From: Mitragyna speciosa
Lineage: Eukaryota; Streptophyta; Magnoliopsida; Gentianales; Rubiaceae
DNA: 64,000 nucleotides
Reading direction: 5' to 3'
Assembly (NCBI GenBank): GCA_024721245.1
Contig: CM045569.1
Coordinates: forward strand, 7,137,355-7,201,354
Under the pieces are notes generated by a model. The model was given only the letters and a program-made list of their open reading frames with translations, searched no databases and was not told where the DNA came from. Every line of letters starts with the position of its first letter. Position 1 is the first letter of the stretch. The position numbers were made by a program, and so were the translations under genes. Shown here in pieces: positions 35,681 through 47,076 of this stretch.

Positions 35681-37205
35681 GGTTCCTTTAAAACTTAACT
35701 TAGTTATATTTGATTGAAGTTTCTTAAGGGTTCTTTTTTTATCCCCTTTTTATTCATGTCACTTTTACCAATCTGCAAAGTTATTGTTTTTAATGATATC
35801 ATTTCCAACAGCAATTATAGAACCAACCAGCTCTAGTCAGCAAATAAAACAAATAAATAAAGAGATAATTTTAGAAATCTCCCCTAAGATTTCTGATAAT
35901 TTCAGTCAACATCCCTCTAATTTAAAATATTACACCAAATTCCCTTGGTTACACATAATGACTACGATGTCCTTACTAAAATACTTAAATGACAATTTAA
36001 AAGAAAAAAAGAAAAAAAATTTCACAGAAAAAAAAGACCGTTTTTTGATCAATTTATTCTGTACACTTGTGTTTGTGAAATTTTTGGTGGGTTGACTGTT
36101 GTGGTCTGTAGGGCATGCGTCAATTTTTTGATCAATGCCAATATATGAAAAAAATTAAATTGTAATTTTTTCTTTCTTTTACCAATTTGTTCATTGCACT
36201 TGTATTTGAAAAAAATTATTAATAGGCTTAATTGTTGTGGTCAGTAAGAATATGATAGGTCATATGGAGATATAGAGAATATGACATGGATAATTTGATG
36301 GACTGAAGATATATAATTTGTAGGCTACACATAATTATTTGTTTTTTCATTTTTTGGGCAACTAACTACGCACCATTTTAAATCGCACAAAAAAAAAGTA
36401 ACACAATTAATTCAGCGAAAGGAGGTAAATTTTGGTGGATCGTCTTTATCATAGACATATTAATAGTGCTCATGTAAAAGTGGATAGCAAGGTTGAACCA
36501 AAATATCCTATTCTTTTCCTTAAGCTTCAGTATTCATATTCTAACTGCAAGGTATGGGGTTTATAGGAGAGTCTGGGTAAGAAAGGGCAAACACTTTAAG
36601 CGGATCTCATATACAGATTCATTTGTAAATCATTTGGTGAATGCAAGAGCTAATTGATCATAAGTAATCATGCTGTAAGCAAAGTAGTGATAGTTAGCCA
36701 TCTTATATCACCATAACTATATGGCTTTTGAATTTACCAAAAAATTTACGAGTACGTTCTCAAATCCAATCTACCTAAATATTTTTCAAATAATTAAAAA
36801 AATTTGTAAAACTTTGGTTGCAAGCTATATACACAAACACACATACACACACAAAAAAACATTATAAATAATTTTAAATTGAGAGGAATTATTCATGGTT
36901 TGTTGTAGAGAAATGATGACAAATACAGAGAAATATAAAGAACTAAAGTAACGAAAGCAAAATTTCCTAAACGATACTGACCTTTTTATCTAGTTAACAA
37001 CTTTCAAATAAATAATTTTTCTCAAGGTCCTCCATTTTGTGTTTATTTGAAGGCCGTAGGATCACATGCTATCGCAATGGGGGATTTGGGGCATCACAAG
37101 TTCCATTTGCCACGAATTGATGGCCATGTCTTATTGTGACAAAATGGATGGCTGAAATGCTGTCATGTGGATAAAATTTGAACTGAAAAATGCCAAAAAA
37201 CGAGG
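35681..37205. other. Intergenic with fragments of MULE-like repeats
   Basis: At about 35862-35960 a string AGAAATCTCCCCTAAGATTT with TTTCAGTCAACATCC resembles the end of the element at 42529, but the other end was not found. A short CA-rich run lies near 36828-36852. Nothing else could be identified. Confidence 0.4.
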
Positions 37206-37271
37206 AATCAAAATGCTGAGAAATTACATCAGAATGCTGAAGAGTTACATAAAAATACTGAGGAATTACAC
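37206..37271. repeat. 21-bp tandem repeat, three copies
   Basis: Three imperfect tandem copies of AAAATGCTGAGGAATTACAT-like sequence lie just beyond the 3' end of the P450 pseudogene. Confidence 0.7.
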
Positions 37272-37315
37272 TGCCCCCAATTTGTGGAAAATGCCAAAGG
37301 CCAAATTGTGAGGCC

Positions 37316-37477
37316 CTATACTCCTATAGCAATGAAGGAAAGGCTATTTTTCCTTCCCAGTGTTAATCCAGCAGTCTCATCCATGTTTAAATCAGAAGGC
37401 TTCATTCCATTGGGAAGTTTCCAATCAAAGTGGTATAACAAATTAGCCAAGGAGAGCTCAACACTGGCCAATGGAAT
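37316..37477 (-). pseudogene. CYP71D P450 pseudogene fragment (C-terminal tail, haem loop deleted)
   Basis: The minus strand encodes VELSLANLLYHFDWKLPNG, then MKPSDLNMDETAGLTLGRKN and a stop, closely matching the last 50-60 residues of the P450 at 28.7-28.9 kb. Upstream, YIP is joined directly to LASVELS. Compared with the intact gene, 14 residues (42 bp, in frame) spanning the haem-binding loop and its Cys ligand are missing. Further upstream the homology stops, so exon 1 and most of exon 2 are gone. The last residues differ (FIAIGV in place of LVAIPCDP). It is a dead second CYP71D copy in opposite orientation to the intact one. Its core is nearer to the generic CYP71D consensus than the intact gene in places (KPSDL). 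Confidence 0.88.
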
Positions 37478-37718
37478 GTAATGATGCAGATTTAAAGCAT
37501 GCCCAGAGAGTAGTGGATAAATGGATTTAACCAATGTGTCAGTACAAATATTATTCTGTTATATAAATTCTAATATTTAGTACAATAATATATGGCACAT
37601 TTTACAAATTTTTTAAAAAAAGTAATGTGATATAATTATTATATTTCTTTCATGTTACACATTGCAAATAAATTACAACTGGTTAATTACATTAAATTCA
37701 ACTATAATTAGAGGAAAG

Positions 37719-38038
37719 TGCAATGACCCAAGAGATCAAAATAGGCAGGAAATTCAGTTGGAAGGAAAAGGAAGGTTGCTAATGTCTACAAGCAGTTAAG
37801 GTAAGTAGTTAGTTAGTTAGGCTAAAACCGATTGTACTCTTGTAATTCAATAAGTAGGGTTGTACTAGTAGGAATAATCTGATTTTGGATGTAATCACTC
37901 AAACTTTCCTTCAAGCAATAACGTTCCTTCACTCTTCTTTCCTATTCTATCTTTTCTGTTCTACTTAATTCTTCTCAATTCTTCTTATTTCTTCCTTATT
38001 CTTCTTAATTCTGTTCACTCTTGAGACCAATATTAACG
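37719..38038 (+). repeat. Left LTR of the chromovirus
   Basis: 320 bp; pyrimidine-rich second half (TTCTTCTTATTTCTTC-like). The primer binding site TAGTATCAGAGC follows immediately. Confidence 0.85.
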
Positions 38039-38218
38039 ATTAGTATCAGAGCTTCATGATTCTTGGCCAAAAGTTCTAATTCATGGTGGAAGGAATGAGA
38101 TTAAAGGAACTGGAAGAGCACTTCAAAAGACAAGAAAATAGAATTTAGGGAATCTTGGATTCTATAGCTGCTGAAAGGCATAGATGGCAAGGAGGAAGAA
38201 TTAATTGAATATCAAGAG

Positions 38219-41200
38219 ATGAAGAAGGATAATGTTGTAGAAATAACCCTTCATGCAGTAACATGGGAGATGACAGCAAGTACCATTAAGTTTATAGGAA
38301 AATTTGAGAATGAGGAAATAAGGATCTTGTTAGATGGGGGAAGTACCAATTGTTTTATTCAGCTAGAGATAGCCATGAAAAATCTTGACATAGTCAAAAG
38401 TCATTGTCCATTTAGGGTCAAGGTGGTTGACTGAGCTGCAACAAGTGAAAACCTAAAATACGATGGGAAATGCAGGGTTATAAATTTGAACATGATGTTC
38501 TTGTTCTGCCCCTAGAACCATATGATATGGTTATAGGAGTGGACTGGATGAAGAAGTACAGCCCAATGACGTTTGACTTTAAAGAACTTAAGGTGATATT
38601 TGACTGTCAAGGGGAGCAGGTATTCTTACAAGAGGATACCTCAAATACAGAAATGAAGTTTTTGCAGGGAAGACAATCTCAAGAAAGCATGCAGGGAGCT
38701 GTAAGGGAGGTTTGGAAGCAAACCAACATGTTCATGGTTCAAAATTTTCCTCCTTCTCAAGTAACTCAAGTTCCAAATGACTTGCTATATCAAGGTTTTC
38801 AAGAAGGCTACATAACTTCCCCCTTCCAATACCTTTGACCGCCATATACCTCTTAAACAGGATGCTAGACCTTTTGAAATCCCACCCTATAGATATCCTC
38901 ACATTCAAAAAGCTGAAATTGAAAGACAGGTGAAAGAGATATTAAACAGTGGTATAATCCAACCTAGTCACAGCCTTTTTGCTTCACCAGCCTTGTTAGT
39001 AAAAAAGAAAGATGAAAGTTGGAGGCTCTGTATAGACTATAGGCAGCTTAATAACCTCACAATTAAGGATAAGTTTCTTATACCTATTATAGATGACCTC
39101 CTGAATGAATTACATGGAGCCAATATTTTCTCTAAAATTGGCCTAAGGTCTAGTTATCACCAGATTCGAATGAATCCTCAAGATGTTACCAAAACAGCAT
39201 TTAGAACTCATTTGGAGCTGTATGAGTTCTTGGTAATGCCCTTTGGATTGACCAATACATCCACTACTTTCCAACCATTAATGAACTCTGTATTTGAGCC
39301 TTAGATTAGAAAATTTGTTTCGGTATTCTTTAATGATATATTGATCTATAGTCCTGATATTTCTTAACATCTACAACATCTTTCACTGGTTCTAAATACT
39401 GTCAAATCTCATTCATTGTTTGCCAAACTCTCTAAATGCTCCTTTATGCAAAGTCAAGTAGAATATCTAGGACACATAGTTATAGGAGAGGGAGTGAAAA
39501 CTGATCCTGCAAATGTAGCATGCATGCTTAACTGGCTCACCCTGATAGTGTCATAGCTCTTAGAGGATTCTTGGGCCTCACTGGCTATTATAGGAGGTTC
39601 ATTAAGCGGTATGGAATGATGGCTAAAGCACTTACTGACCTCTTGAAAAAGGATCAATTCAAGTGGACTGAAGAAGCAAACTAATCTTTCAATCAACTCA
39701 AGACGGCTATGAGCAATACATTTGTGTTAGCTCTTCCTGTTTGTTTGGAGCTTTTGTATTAGAGACAGATGTTTGTCAAACAGCTATAGGAGCTATTTTG
39801 ATGCAGTAGGATAGGCCTTTAGCCTATTTGAGCCAAATATTGGGACCAAGAAATCAGGCCCTTTCTATATATGAAAAGGAGTTATTAGCATTAATTATAG
39901 CTATGAACAAATAGAGGCATTATCTGATGGGGTCTTATTTTATCATTAAAACACACCATGAAATTTGAAATATTTTCTAGATCAGAAAGTTACCGCTCCC
40001 CTACAGTAGAAATGGTTGACCAAGTTGATGGGGTTGGATTATGAAATCCAGTATAAGAAAGGGAAAGATAATGTAGTAGCTGATACATTTTCTAGGAGGT
40101 TAGAGGAGGGGCCTAGTGAGGAGAATGGAAGAGAAATATGGGCAGTTACTTACATGAAACCATTGTGGCTAACCCAAGTTTCAAAAAGTTATAAGGAAGA
40201 CACTAAAGCCAAAGAGTTACTATGGAACTTATCCATTGTAGGGAATGACTTGCAAGATTATAGTTACCAACAAGGTCTCATCAAATATAAAGGCAGGCTA
40301 TTCATTGAAAATAGCAATAAGTTGAGACAGAATTTCATCAATATAATGCATGAATCAGTGATAGGAGGGCATTCAGGAAATAGTGGAACTTATCAAAGAA
40401 TGAAAACTTACTTCTATTGGCCTGGAATGAAGAAAGAAGAGGAGCTATTTGTACAATCCTGTGATATTTGCAAAAGGAGTAAAGCTGGAGGTTGCAAATA
40501 TCTTGGTATGCTACAAACTTTGGCTATTTCAGATCAGGCATGGCTGCATATATCGATGGATTTCATTGATGGATTATCCAAATCTATAGGGTATAGTGTG
40601 ATCTATGTGGTGGTCGATAGATTCACCAAGTATGCCCATTTTATTTCCCTTACTGCCAACTATATAGCTAAGAGTGTAGCTGTGGTATTCTTTGAACAAA
40701 TCTTCAAATTGCATGACTTGCTTAGTAGTATTGTGTCAAATAGGAACAAAGTTTTCACTAGCATTTTTTGACAGGAGCTCTTTTCTTAGTTGGGAATTGA
40801 GCTAAACATGTCTACAGCCTATCACCTATAGATTGATGGGCAAATAGAGAGGGTGAATAGGTGTGTAGAGAATTACTTAAGGAGCATGTCCATGCAGCAA
40901 CCAAACAGAAGGAAAAAAATGCTTGACCGCGGTTGAATGGTGGTACAACACCAACTTCCATTCTAGCATGCAAATGTCCCCTTTTCAAGCCCTCTATGGC
41001 TACAAACCTTCACAATTAAGCTTAACACCAGAGGGTTCCAGAGTAGCTGCAGTTGATGACTGGATGATTGAGAGAATTAATTGGAATTCATTATTGAAAG
41101 AGAACCTACAAGAAGCTCAAAACAGGATGAAACAAAATGTAGATAAGCATAGGATGGAGAGAACTTTCAAGGTGGGGAATAAGGTTTATTTGGCACTGCA

Positions 41201-41604
41201 ACTGTACAGACAAACCGCATTGGCTTTGAGGAAGAATTTGAAACTCATAGCCAAATACTATGGACCTTATGAAGTTGTGGAGAGAGTGGGGCAAGTGGCT
41301 TATAAACTTAAACTTAAACTTCCTACGGGGACTTCCATTCATCCCATTTCATGTGTCTCTCTTAAAAAAGTTTGCCAAAGGAATCCTAGTGTAGGAGGAT
41401 CTACCTCAATTAACTAAAGAAGAGGAGATCGAGGTTGCTCCTGCTGTGGCACTGGATAGAAATGTAATCAGCAAAAATAATGTGGATGTAGAACAAGTGC
41501 CGATCAAGTGGACTAACTTGAGTTTGGATGAAGCAACTTGGGAGGACTACTCAGTGATTCAAACTCAATTTTCGCAATTCAAACTAAGACCAGGATTTGG
41601 TTAA
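38219..41604 (+). pseudogene. Broken chromovirus pol: protease, RT, RNase H, integrase, chromodomain
   Basis: Order and landmarks: protease ILLDGGSTNCFI (about 38327) and VIGVDWM (about 38531); reverse transcriptase SWRLCIDYRQLNN (39018) with FSKIGLRSSYHQIRM (39127; the catalytic Asp of FSKID is Gly) and VFFNDILIYS (39331; first Asp of the DD box is Asn); RNase H with stops (39700-40010); integrase with the zinc-binding HESVIGGHSG..CDICKR (40350-40480), core MDFIDGL (40557) and SNRNKVF (40738; Asp changed to Asn). The tail has a chromodomain IKWTNLSLDEATWEDY (about 41505). At least three catalytic residues and several in-frame TAG stops rule out activity. Confidence 0.92.
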
Positions 41605-41615
41605 AGGGGTGGAAT

Positions 41616-41934
41616 TGTAATGACCCAGGAGATCAACTAAGCAAAAATTCAGTTGGAAGGGAAATGAAGGTTGCTGACGTCTTCAGGCAGTTAAGCCAAG
41701 CAATTAGTTAGTTATGCTAAAACTGATTGTACCCTTGTAATTCAATAAGTAGGGTTGTACTAGTAGGAATAATCAAATTTTAGATGCAATCACTCAAACT
41801 TTCCCTTCAAGCAATAACATTCCTTCACTCTTCTTTCCTATTCTATCTTTTCTATTCTACTCAGTTCTTCTCAATTCTTCTTATTTCTTCGTTGTTCTTC
41901 TTAATTTTGTTCATTCTTGAGACCAATCTTAACA
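41616..41934 (+). repeat. Right LTR of the chromovirus
   Basis: 319 bp, preceded by the polypurine tract and followed by AAAAG. The divergence from the left LTR is clearly higher than between the copia LTRs at 10-14 kb, so this insertion is older. Confidence 0.85.
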
Positions 41935-42528
41935 AAAAGTTGCATTTTGTTCATTAAGTTCTTTTTCTCAGCCATTTGCCTCACAGACTAATAGCCAAAA
42001 CTCATGATTAGCATTTTTTTAGGCTAAGAACATGATGTAATGACTTCCATGTCTTTGAACCTTGAGTTCTTAGATTAATGTGCCTTAATTTGCCCCTTTT
42101 TCTTCATTTACTCTTTGTAACTTAGAGTAAACTTTTAGATTTGTTTAATAGCATCATTTTATTCTTATTAAAATTTTCCGTCTTTGTTATATTTTATGGT
42201 GAATTATTTTTCTAATACAATTTAACTGTAATAAAGCACAAAAGGTTGCGTTGATGTTATGTCAAATTAATGTTATCCCTAATTCACTCTTATTAAAATA
42301 TGTAAACATTTGATTTAACTTCTTCCATAACTACCATTTCTCTAACTTATATTTCAAGTACATGTTTTTTCCCAAATATATAAAACAAAATATAAGTCAA
42401 AGAGCATAACAATTTGATATTGTATATGGATTTTTAGCTATTTTTCACAATATATGTTTATGAAATAATTTTTTCGCTCTATAGGATGTGCGTAGGATGT
42501 GTTAGATCACTAGCATGTATGATATATA
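41935..42528. other. AT-rich intergenic, no gene seen
   Basis: No feature could be supported between the chromovirus and the inverted-repeat element. Confidence 0.4.
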
Positions 42529-43857
42529 GGATTAATTTCACAAACCTATCCTGAGGTTTCTGACAATTTCACCTAACACCCCTAAAAATTTTAATATTAC
42601 ACACATCTCCCTTCCTTGTGTCAAATGACTATAGTGTCCATAAACAAATAGAAAAATGCCAGCCCAAGAAAAGAAATTAAAACCTATGCATTTTCCCTTG
42701 CCCACATTCGTCGTCTCTCTATTTCTCTTTCTCCCCTCCTTCCTCCAACTCTACCCTCATCGTCCTTCCTCTTTCTATCTCTCCTCTTTCTCCCTTGCAC
42801 CATACCTCGCTGTCTCCATCCCTCTTTTTGTCTACTTCTCCTCTTCCACCCTGACTTCCAAAAAATCCTTTTTATTTGGAGATGAGACAGAGATAGTAGC
42901 ATTAATGATGGAATAGGGTGTTCAAAGATTTTTATTTGTCTCTATAATCTAGTCGCTTGTGGTGTGATGATTGATGGAGACGAAGTTCATGTGTTGTGGT
43001 GGTGGTAAAAAACAAGAGGTGATTTCTGTTTTTTTATTGTTCTGTTTGCTTTGGTGATGGTGATGACTAAGAGAGATGAAGTTGGTGGTAGCGATGGTGG
43101 TAGATCAGGTGTTGTTGCAAGTGGGGATGTAGTTGTGATGGTGGCGGAGTGTGGTGGTAAAAAAAATATACCATAAGAATTGATTTTTATTTTGTTTTTT
43201 TTGACAAAATTGGCATATTAAAATTTCATTTTCTTTTTTAGTTGTTTATGGTTTTATTGAATAGCGGGGTGGACTGATGGACTAGTAGTGGCAGGCAGCA
43301 CCAATGGCAGTAAACAAAAAGACCATAAGAATTGTAAATGCTTTTGCATTGTTTATTGCCATGGAATTATGAAAATTTTTAGAACTAGGATATCATTTTT
43401 GGATGGCATGTATGATAGTTCTAGGTTGGAAATTTGATTTGGAACTTGGATGAGAGATGAAGCAAAGTGGTGGCGGTAATGGAGACATGCGGAGTTCATT
43501 GAAAATTTTATTTGTTAAAAGATTTTAATGTTTTTCTTTTTTGGGATGAGACAAAGGTGATAAAGGTGGTGTGGGGTGCACAAAATTTTTAGTTTTTTAG
43601 GAAAATTTTTAAAAGGGCTAATTTAGGAAATTCATTATGTATTTTTTTTTTTTTTGCTTACATCAGCATATGGGTTTTGTTATTACCAAACATATAATAA
43701 TAGGGGGCGTAAGTGTAAAATTTGAAATTTGAGGGGTGCTAAGTGAAATTGTTATTACCAAACATATAATAATAGGGGGTGTAAGTGTAAAATTTGAAAT
43801 TTGACGGGTGCTAAGTGAAATTGTCAAAAATCACAGGGAAAGTATTTGAAATTATCC
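42529..43857. mobile_element. MULE-like non-autonomous element (1.3 kb) with terminal inverted repeats
   Basis: The left end GGATTAATTTCACAAACC is complemented by the right end GGATAATTTCAAATAC (minus strand), followed on both arms by a TGACAATTTCAC(C/T)TA(A/G)CACCC block. The outer 9 bases (TGATATATA and TAATATAAA) agree at 7 of 9 positions, suggesting a 9-bp Mutator-type duplication. The interior is non-coding, with GTGGTGGTGG-rich stretches. A 72-bp tandem duplication sits in the right arm. Confidence 0.65.
43681..43824. repeat. 72-bp tandem duplication in the right arm of the MULE-like element
   Basis: Two adjacent copies starting TATTACCAAACATATAATAA at 43681 and 43753, with two or three differences. 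The second copy ends the terminal repeat. The left arm has only one equivalent. Confidence 0.85.
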
Positions 43858-44188
43858 TAATATAAAAAAGCTTAGCAACAGTCTCAACCTAATTTCCTTA
43901 ATCACATGTCAGGGTTATAATGCATGACAAATTCAAGTTCCACAATCCAAACTTAACCCAAGCTCAAGTTCACGTAAAAATTTCTGGATAAAGTTGACGG
44001 GGCAAAACAAAAATGAAAAACTTTGCTTGAGAAATTTCAATTCGCAACAAATAATGAGAAAATAGAAAACCTCAAGCTAGATGAGCCAATATAAAAACAC
44101 CAATAATAAAAGAATATTTCATCACATGGGTTGCTTAATCATCTCATTTTATCGTATCATGTTTTGTGAACGGACATAAAACTTAGTT
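43858..44188. repeat. Repeat flank to the left of solo LTR A
   Basis: The last 120 bp (44070-44188) match 32366-32470 in reverse complement. Nothing is identified before that. Confidence 0.5.
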
Positions 44189-47076
44189 TGTGACAGCCCC
44201 ACCTTACCCAGAGGCGCACCAAAGGGCTTAGCGGACTGCCTGCCTAGCTCTCGCCAGGTCTCGATTCACACACTCACGCAAACGTCCGAGCGTAATTAAC
44301 TTAAAATAAAATAAACTAAAATAAAATGGAATAAATAAAATACACTCATTTTATTTATCATAAAGTACAATTCACATCAAAAGTTTACGTGTCATAATAT
44401 ACATGATTTTTCACAAAGATAGCCTAATACAGTTCGGCTATTACAATAACTAAAACATCTAGCATACTCAAAATCAGTCGTTCCAGCTTTAATTTTTTTT
44501 TCAGGAAACCTGAGTAAGGAAAACAAATAAAATGGAATGAGCTATAATAGCCCAGTGAATGTCCAAGTCATGCAATCAAATCAAGAACTCATTATTTTAG
44601 TAAATAAAATAATCGAGCAATAAATTAATAAATCAAGATATGAACAATTTAAGTTAACATGTAGTCAAAGGAGGATACAGGGCTCAACTACGGAAGCAAG
44701 CTTAACCGCAGAAAGAGCAAGTACTGATCATGTAGTCACGATATTTGGACCGAGATAATAGCTCAGGTCTTTATCAAAGAACATATCAGTTTTATCAAGC
44801 ACAAACCCTAACCGCCAATCACCTTATAACCTCCGTACAAGCTACCACATCCAGGGAGATATTCTCAACCCTGGAGGGCCAACAAGCAAACAGGTTCAAT
44901 CCAGAGTTGGCCTCTTTGAGGATTCACAACTCGAAAGGGAAAGAACATCAAGCCCTAAAACACCCAACACCTTATGTCCTCCCACGTGCAGCCGGGTTGA
45001 CCATCCGTGAAATAACGGTGAAGTTAGTCACGGTAGTCTCACGCACACACAAATAACACATTGGTCAATGAAAACAAGTAACACATTGCGGAATAGATGT
45101 GATAAAGTACACATCTTTCCTCAAGTAGCACAGGTATTCACATAGTAATTGCAAATTTTCGCATAATATTTATCAAATAAAATATCACATTTCATGCATC
45201 ATGCACACATAAAGACACTCACCTTGAAAGCCTAAGAAAATATCTCGTGAAATGGTCGTGATGTGTTTTCGGACCCTGAAATTTAAAAGAAATAATAACA
45301 TAAAAACTCAATTAAAATCCTAGTAAATTTAGTAAGAAAAATCAAGAAAAATACCCCACTTATTTCTAGGGTTTTGGTTTTAGGGTTTCTAGGGTTTAGA
45401 GCTTACTTATTCTAAGAAAGTCTAATCTATCACTAGATCATTTCTAAAAATTCCTACACTTAAATTTCCCTCAATTGAACACATTCTAAGCTTAAAATTT
45501 CACTTATCCATTTTTCTTCTTTTAATTCTACCGAAATTTCGGCAGCATTTCCCCTTAAATCGGACTAACCAAAATTTTTAAACCTGCAAGAAAATTCAAC
45601 AACCCAATCCATTCAACATGTACCACAACTTCTATGATCAATTTAAACTCAAATTCAATCAAGATTCCACTCAAATTCAAAATCCCTACTCCAAGAATCA
45701 TCACCCAACTCTGCACAGGGTTGGTTTTCAGCCAACTTCGTGCCATTGCTGGGGTCAATCCACTAAGAACTAGGGAATTGTGATTACATGGTTTGAAAGT
45801 ACGTTTATAGGGCTACAACTTTCGTGAAGATCATCAATCCAAATTCCAACTAGAACAAGTTCAAAATCAGCCCTCTAGTTGGCTCATCATCAAAACTGTT
45901 TCACGCAGAATCAAGTTTTCAGCCAACTTTGCAAACTTTCTGCGATTAATACACAATGAACCACAGTGCAAGCTTTACACCGTTGGAAAGCCCTATCAAT
46001 CTAGTTTCCAAAACAACAAGAATCACTCGAATCCAAGTTATCTACATCAAGTTATGAAAGTTTTACTAAAACTGATCCAGCATGACTGTTATTCAAATAC
46101 TACTAATATTCAAGGTTTAAATGGTATTTACTAGTCTATCTAACCAAGAAAACACTTAATCTAACAAGTAAAACTTCAATTCAAACTAAGTTCTTCAAGT
46201 AGTAATACCAAGAATCTAGTTTTATACTTGAACAAAAGACTAATTAAAACTTGAAATTAGTAGGAAAAGTTCATAGCACATACCTTGATCAAGCTTAGAA
46301 GGTTGCTTAGGAAGAAGAAAAACTAAATTTCTATGGTGAAATTGCCCTAATCTTGGAGAGAAAGCTTCAAGAAGTTGAGAGAAAATGAGAGGAAAAGAGA
46401 GAAAATAGAGGGCCGGCCAAGATAGCAAGGAAAAGAGAAGAAATAGGCTAGAAAAAAAAATAGAAAAGAAATAAAGAAAAAGGTAGGTAAAATGATAACC
46501 AATTAAAGTGTAACAAGAGTAAGATTAGAGTTTAGTCTTTTAATGCATTAGTGGCTAACTTGGTTTAATTTAATTGGTGGAAAATATTGGTCACTTATCT
46601 CCTAACAACTTGCAAGACTTTGGCACAAATTTTAAAGCAAAAAGAGAGAAAAATAAGAGAGAGAGAGAGAGCCGGATTTTAGAGAGAGAAAGCAAGGGAG
46701 ATTAGTGAAAATTTTAGGTCAAAATTTTGAACTAAAGCTCACTTAATCAAAAGTCTTGAAAATGATAGAGTTAGTTAGTTAGTCAAAATTAAACACTATT
46801 ATAAACTAATAGACCAATAAAATTAACCCAAGTTTGGTACTTAGGTGTACCACTTAATCATGAAAGAATCTCATTTACTTAACCTAATTAACTTGAGGAA
46901 AACTTCCAACTAATAAATCAAAGATTAACACTAACCCTAACTAAAGGAAATTCTCTTATTGAAGGCATTTGATCTTGACCTTTCTTTTTCCTTTTCTCAC
47001 CATTTTATATATATCTTTCTACTAATAAATATAACATGAATTATATAATTTTTATACGAATTTCTGGGGCGTCACA
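44189..47076 (-). mobile_element. Solo LTR A (2.9 kb, gypsy type), minus orientation
   Basis: The sequence begins TGTGACAGCCCC and ends GGGGCGTCACA, flanked by perfect 5-bp duplications TAGTT (44184-44188 and 47077-47081). It matches solo LTR B (49372-51615) in reverse complement, e.g. TTACCCAGAGGCGCACCAAA at the left end here and its complement at the right end of B. No internal gag-pol is attached. Open frames within it (44745, 45555, 46240) do not resemble proteins. Confidence 0.88.

Larger units (their letters stand above)
37719..41934 (+). mobile_element. Chromovirus (Ty3/gypsy) with both LTRs, 4.2 kb, defective
   Basis: LTRs at 37719-38038 (320 bp) and 41616-41934 (319 bp) start TG(C/T)AATGACCCA and end near TTAAC(A/G). 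They differ at roughly a tenth of positions by eye. A primer binding site TAGTATCAGAGC (initiator Met tRNA type) follows the left LTR at 38041, and a polypurine tract AAAGGGGTGGAAT precedes the right one. Flanks GAAAG and AAAAG are a near-match 5-bp duplication. Gag is almost entirely deleted, while protease to chromodomain is present in decayed form. Confidence 0.9.

Noticed and set aside
38039..38052. tRNA gene suggested by the TATCAGAGC word
   Set aside because: It is the primer binding site of the chromovirus, complementary to the initiator tRNA 3' end. No cloverleaf surrounds it. No tRNA or rRNA gene was recognised anywhere in the window.
42656..42916. Plus-strand frame with a hydrophobic, Ser/Phe-rich sequence
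   Set aside because: It comes from a pyrimidine-rich stretch inside the MULE-like element. The apparent signal peptide is compositional.
44745..45056. 103-codon plus-strand frame in solo LTR A
   Set aside because: No domain is present; the matching region of LTR B does not keep it open.
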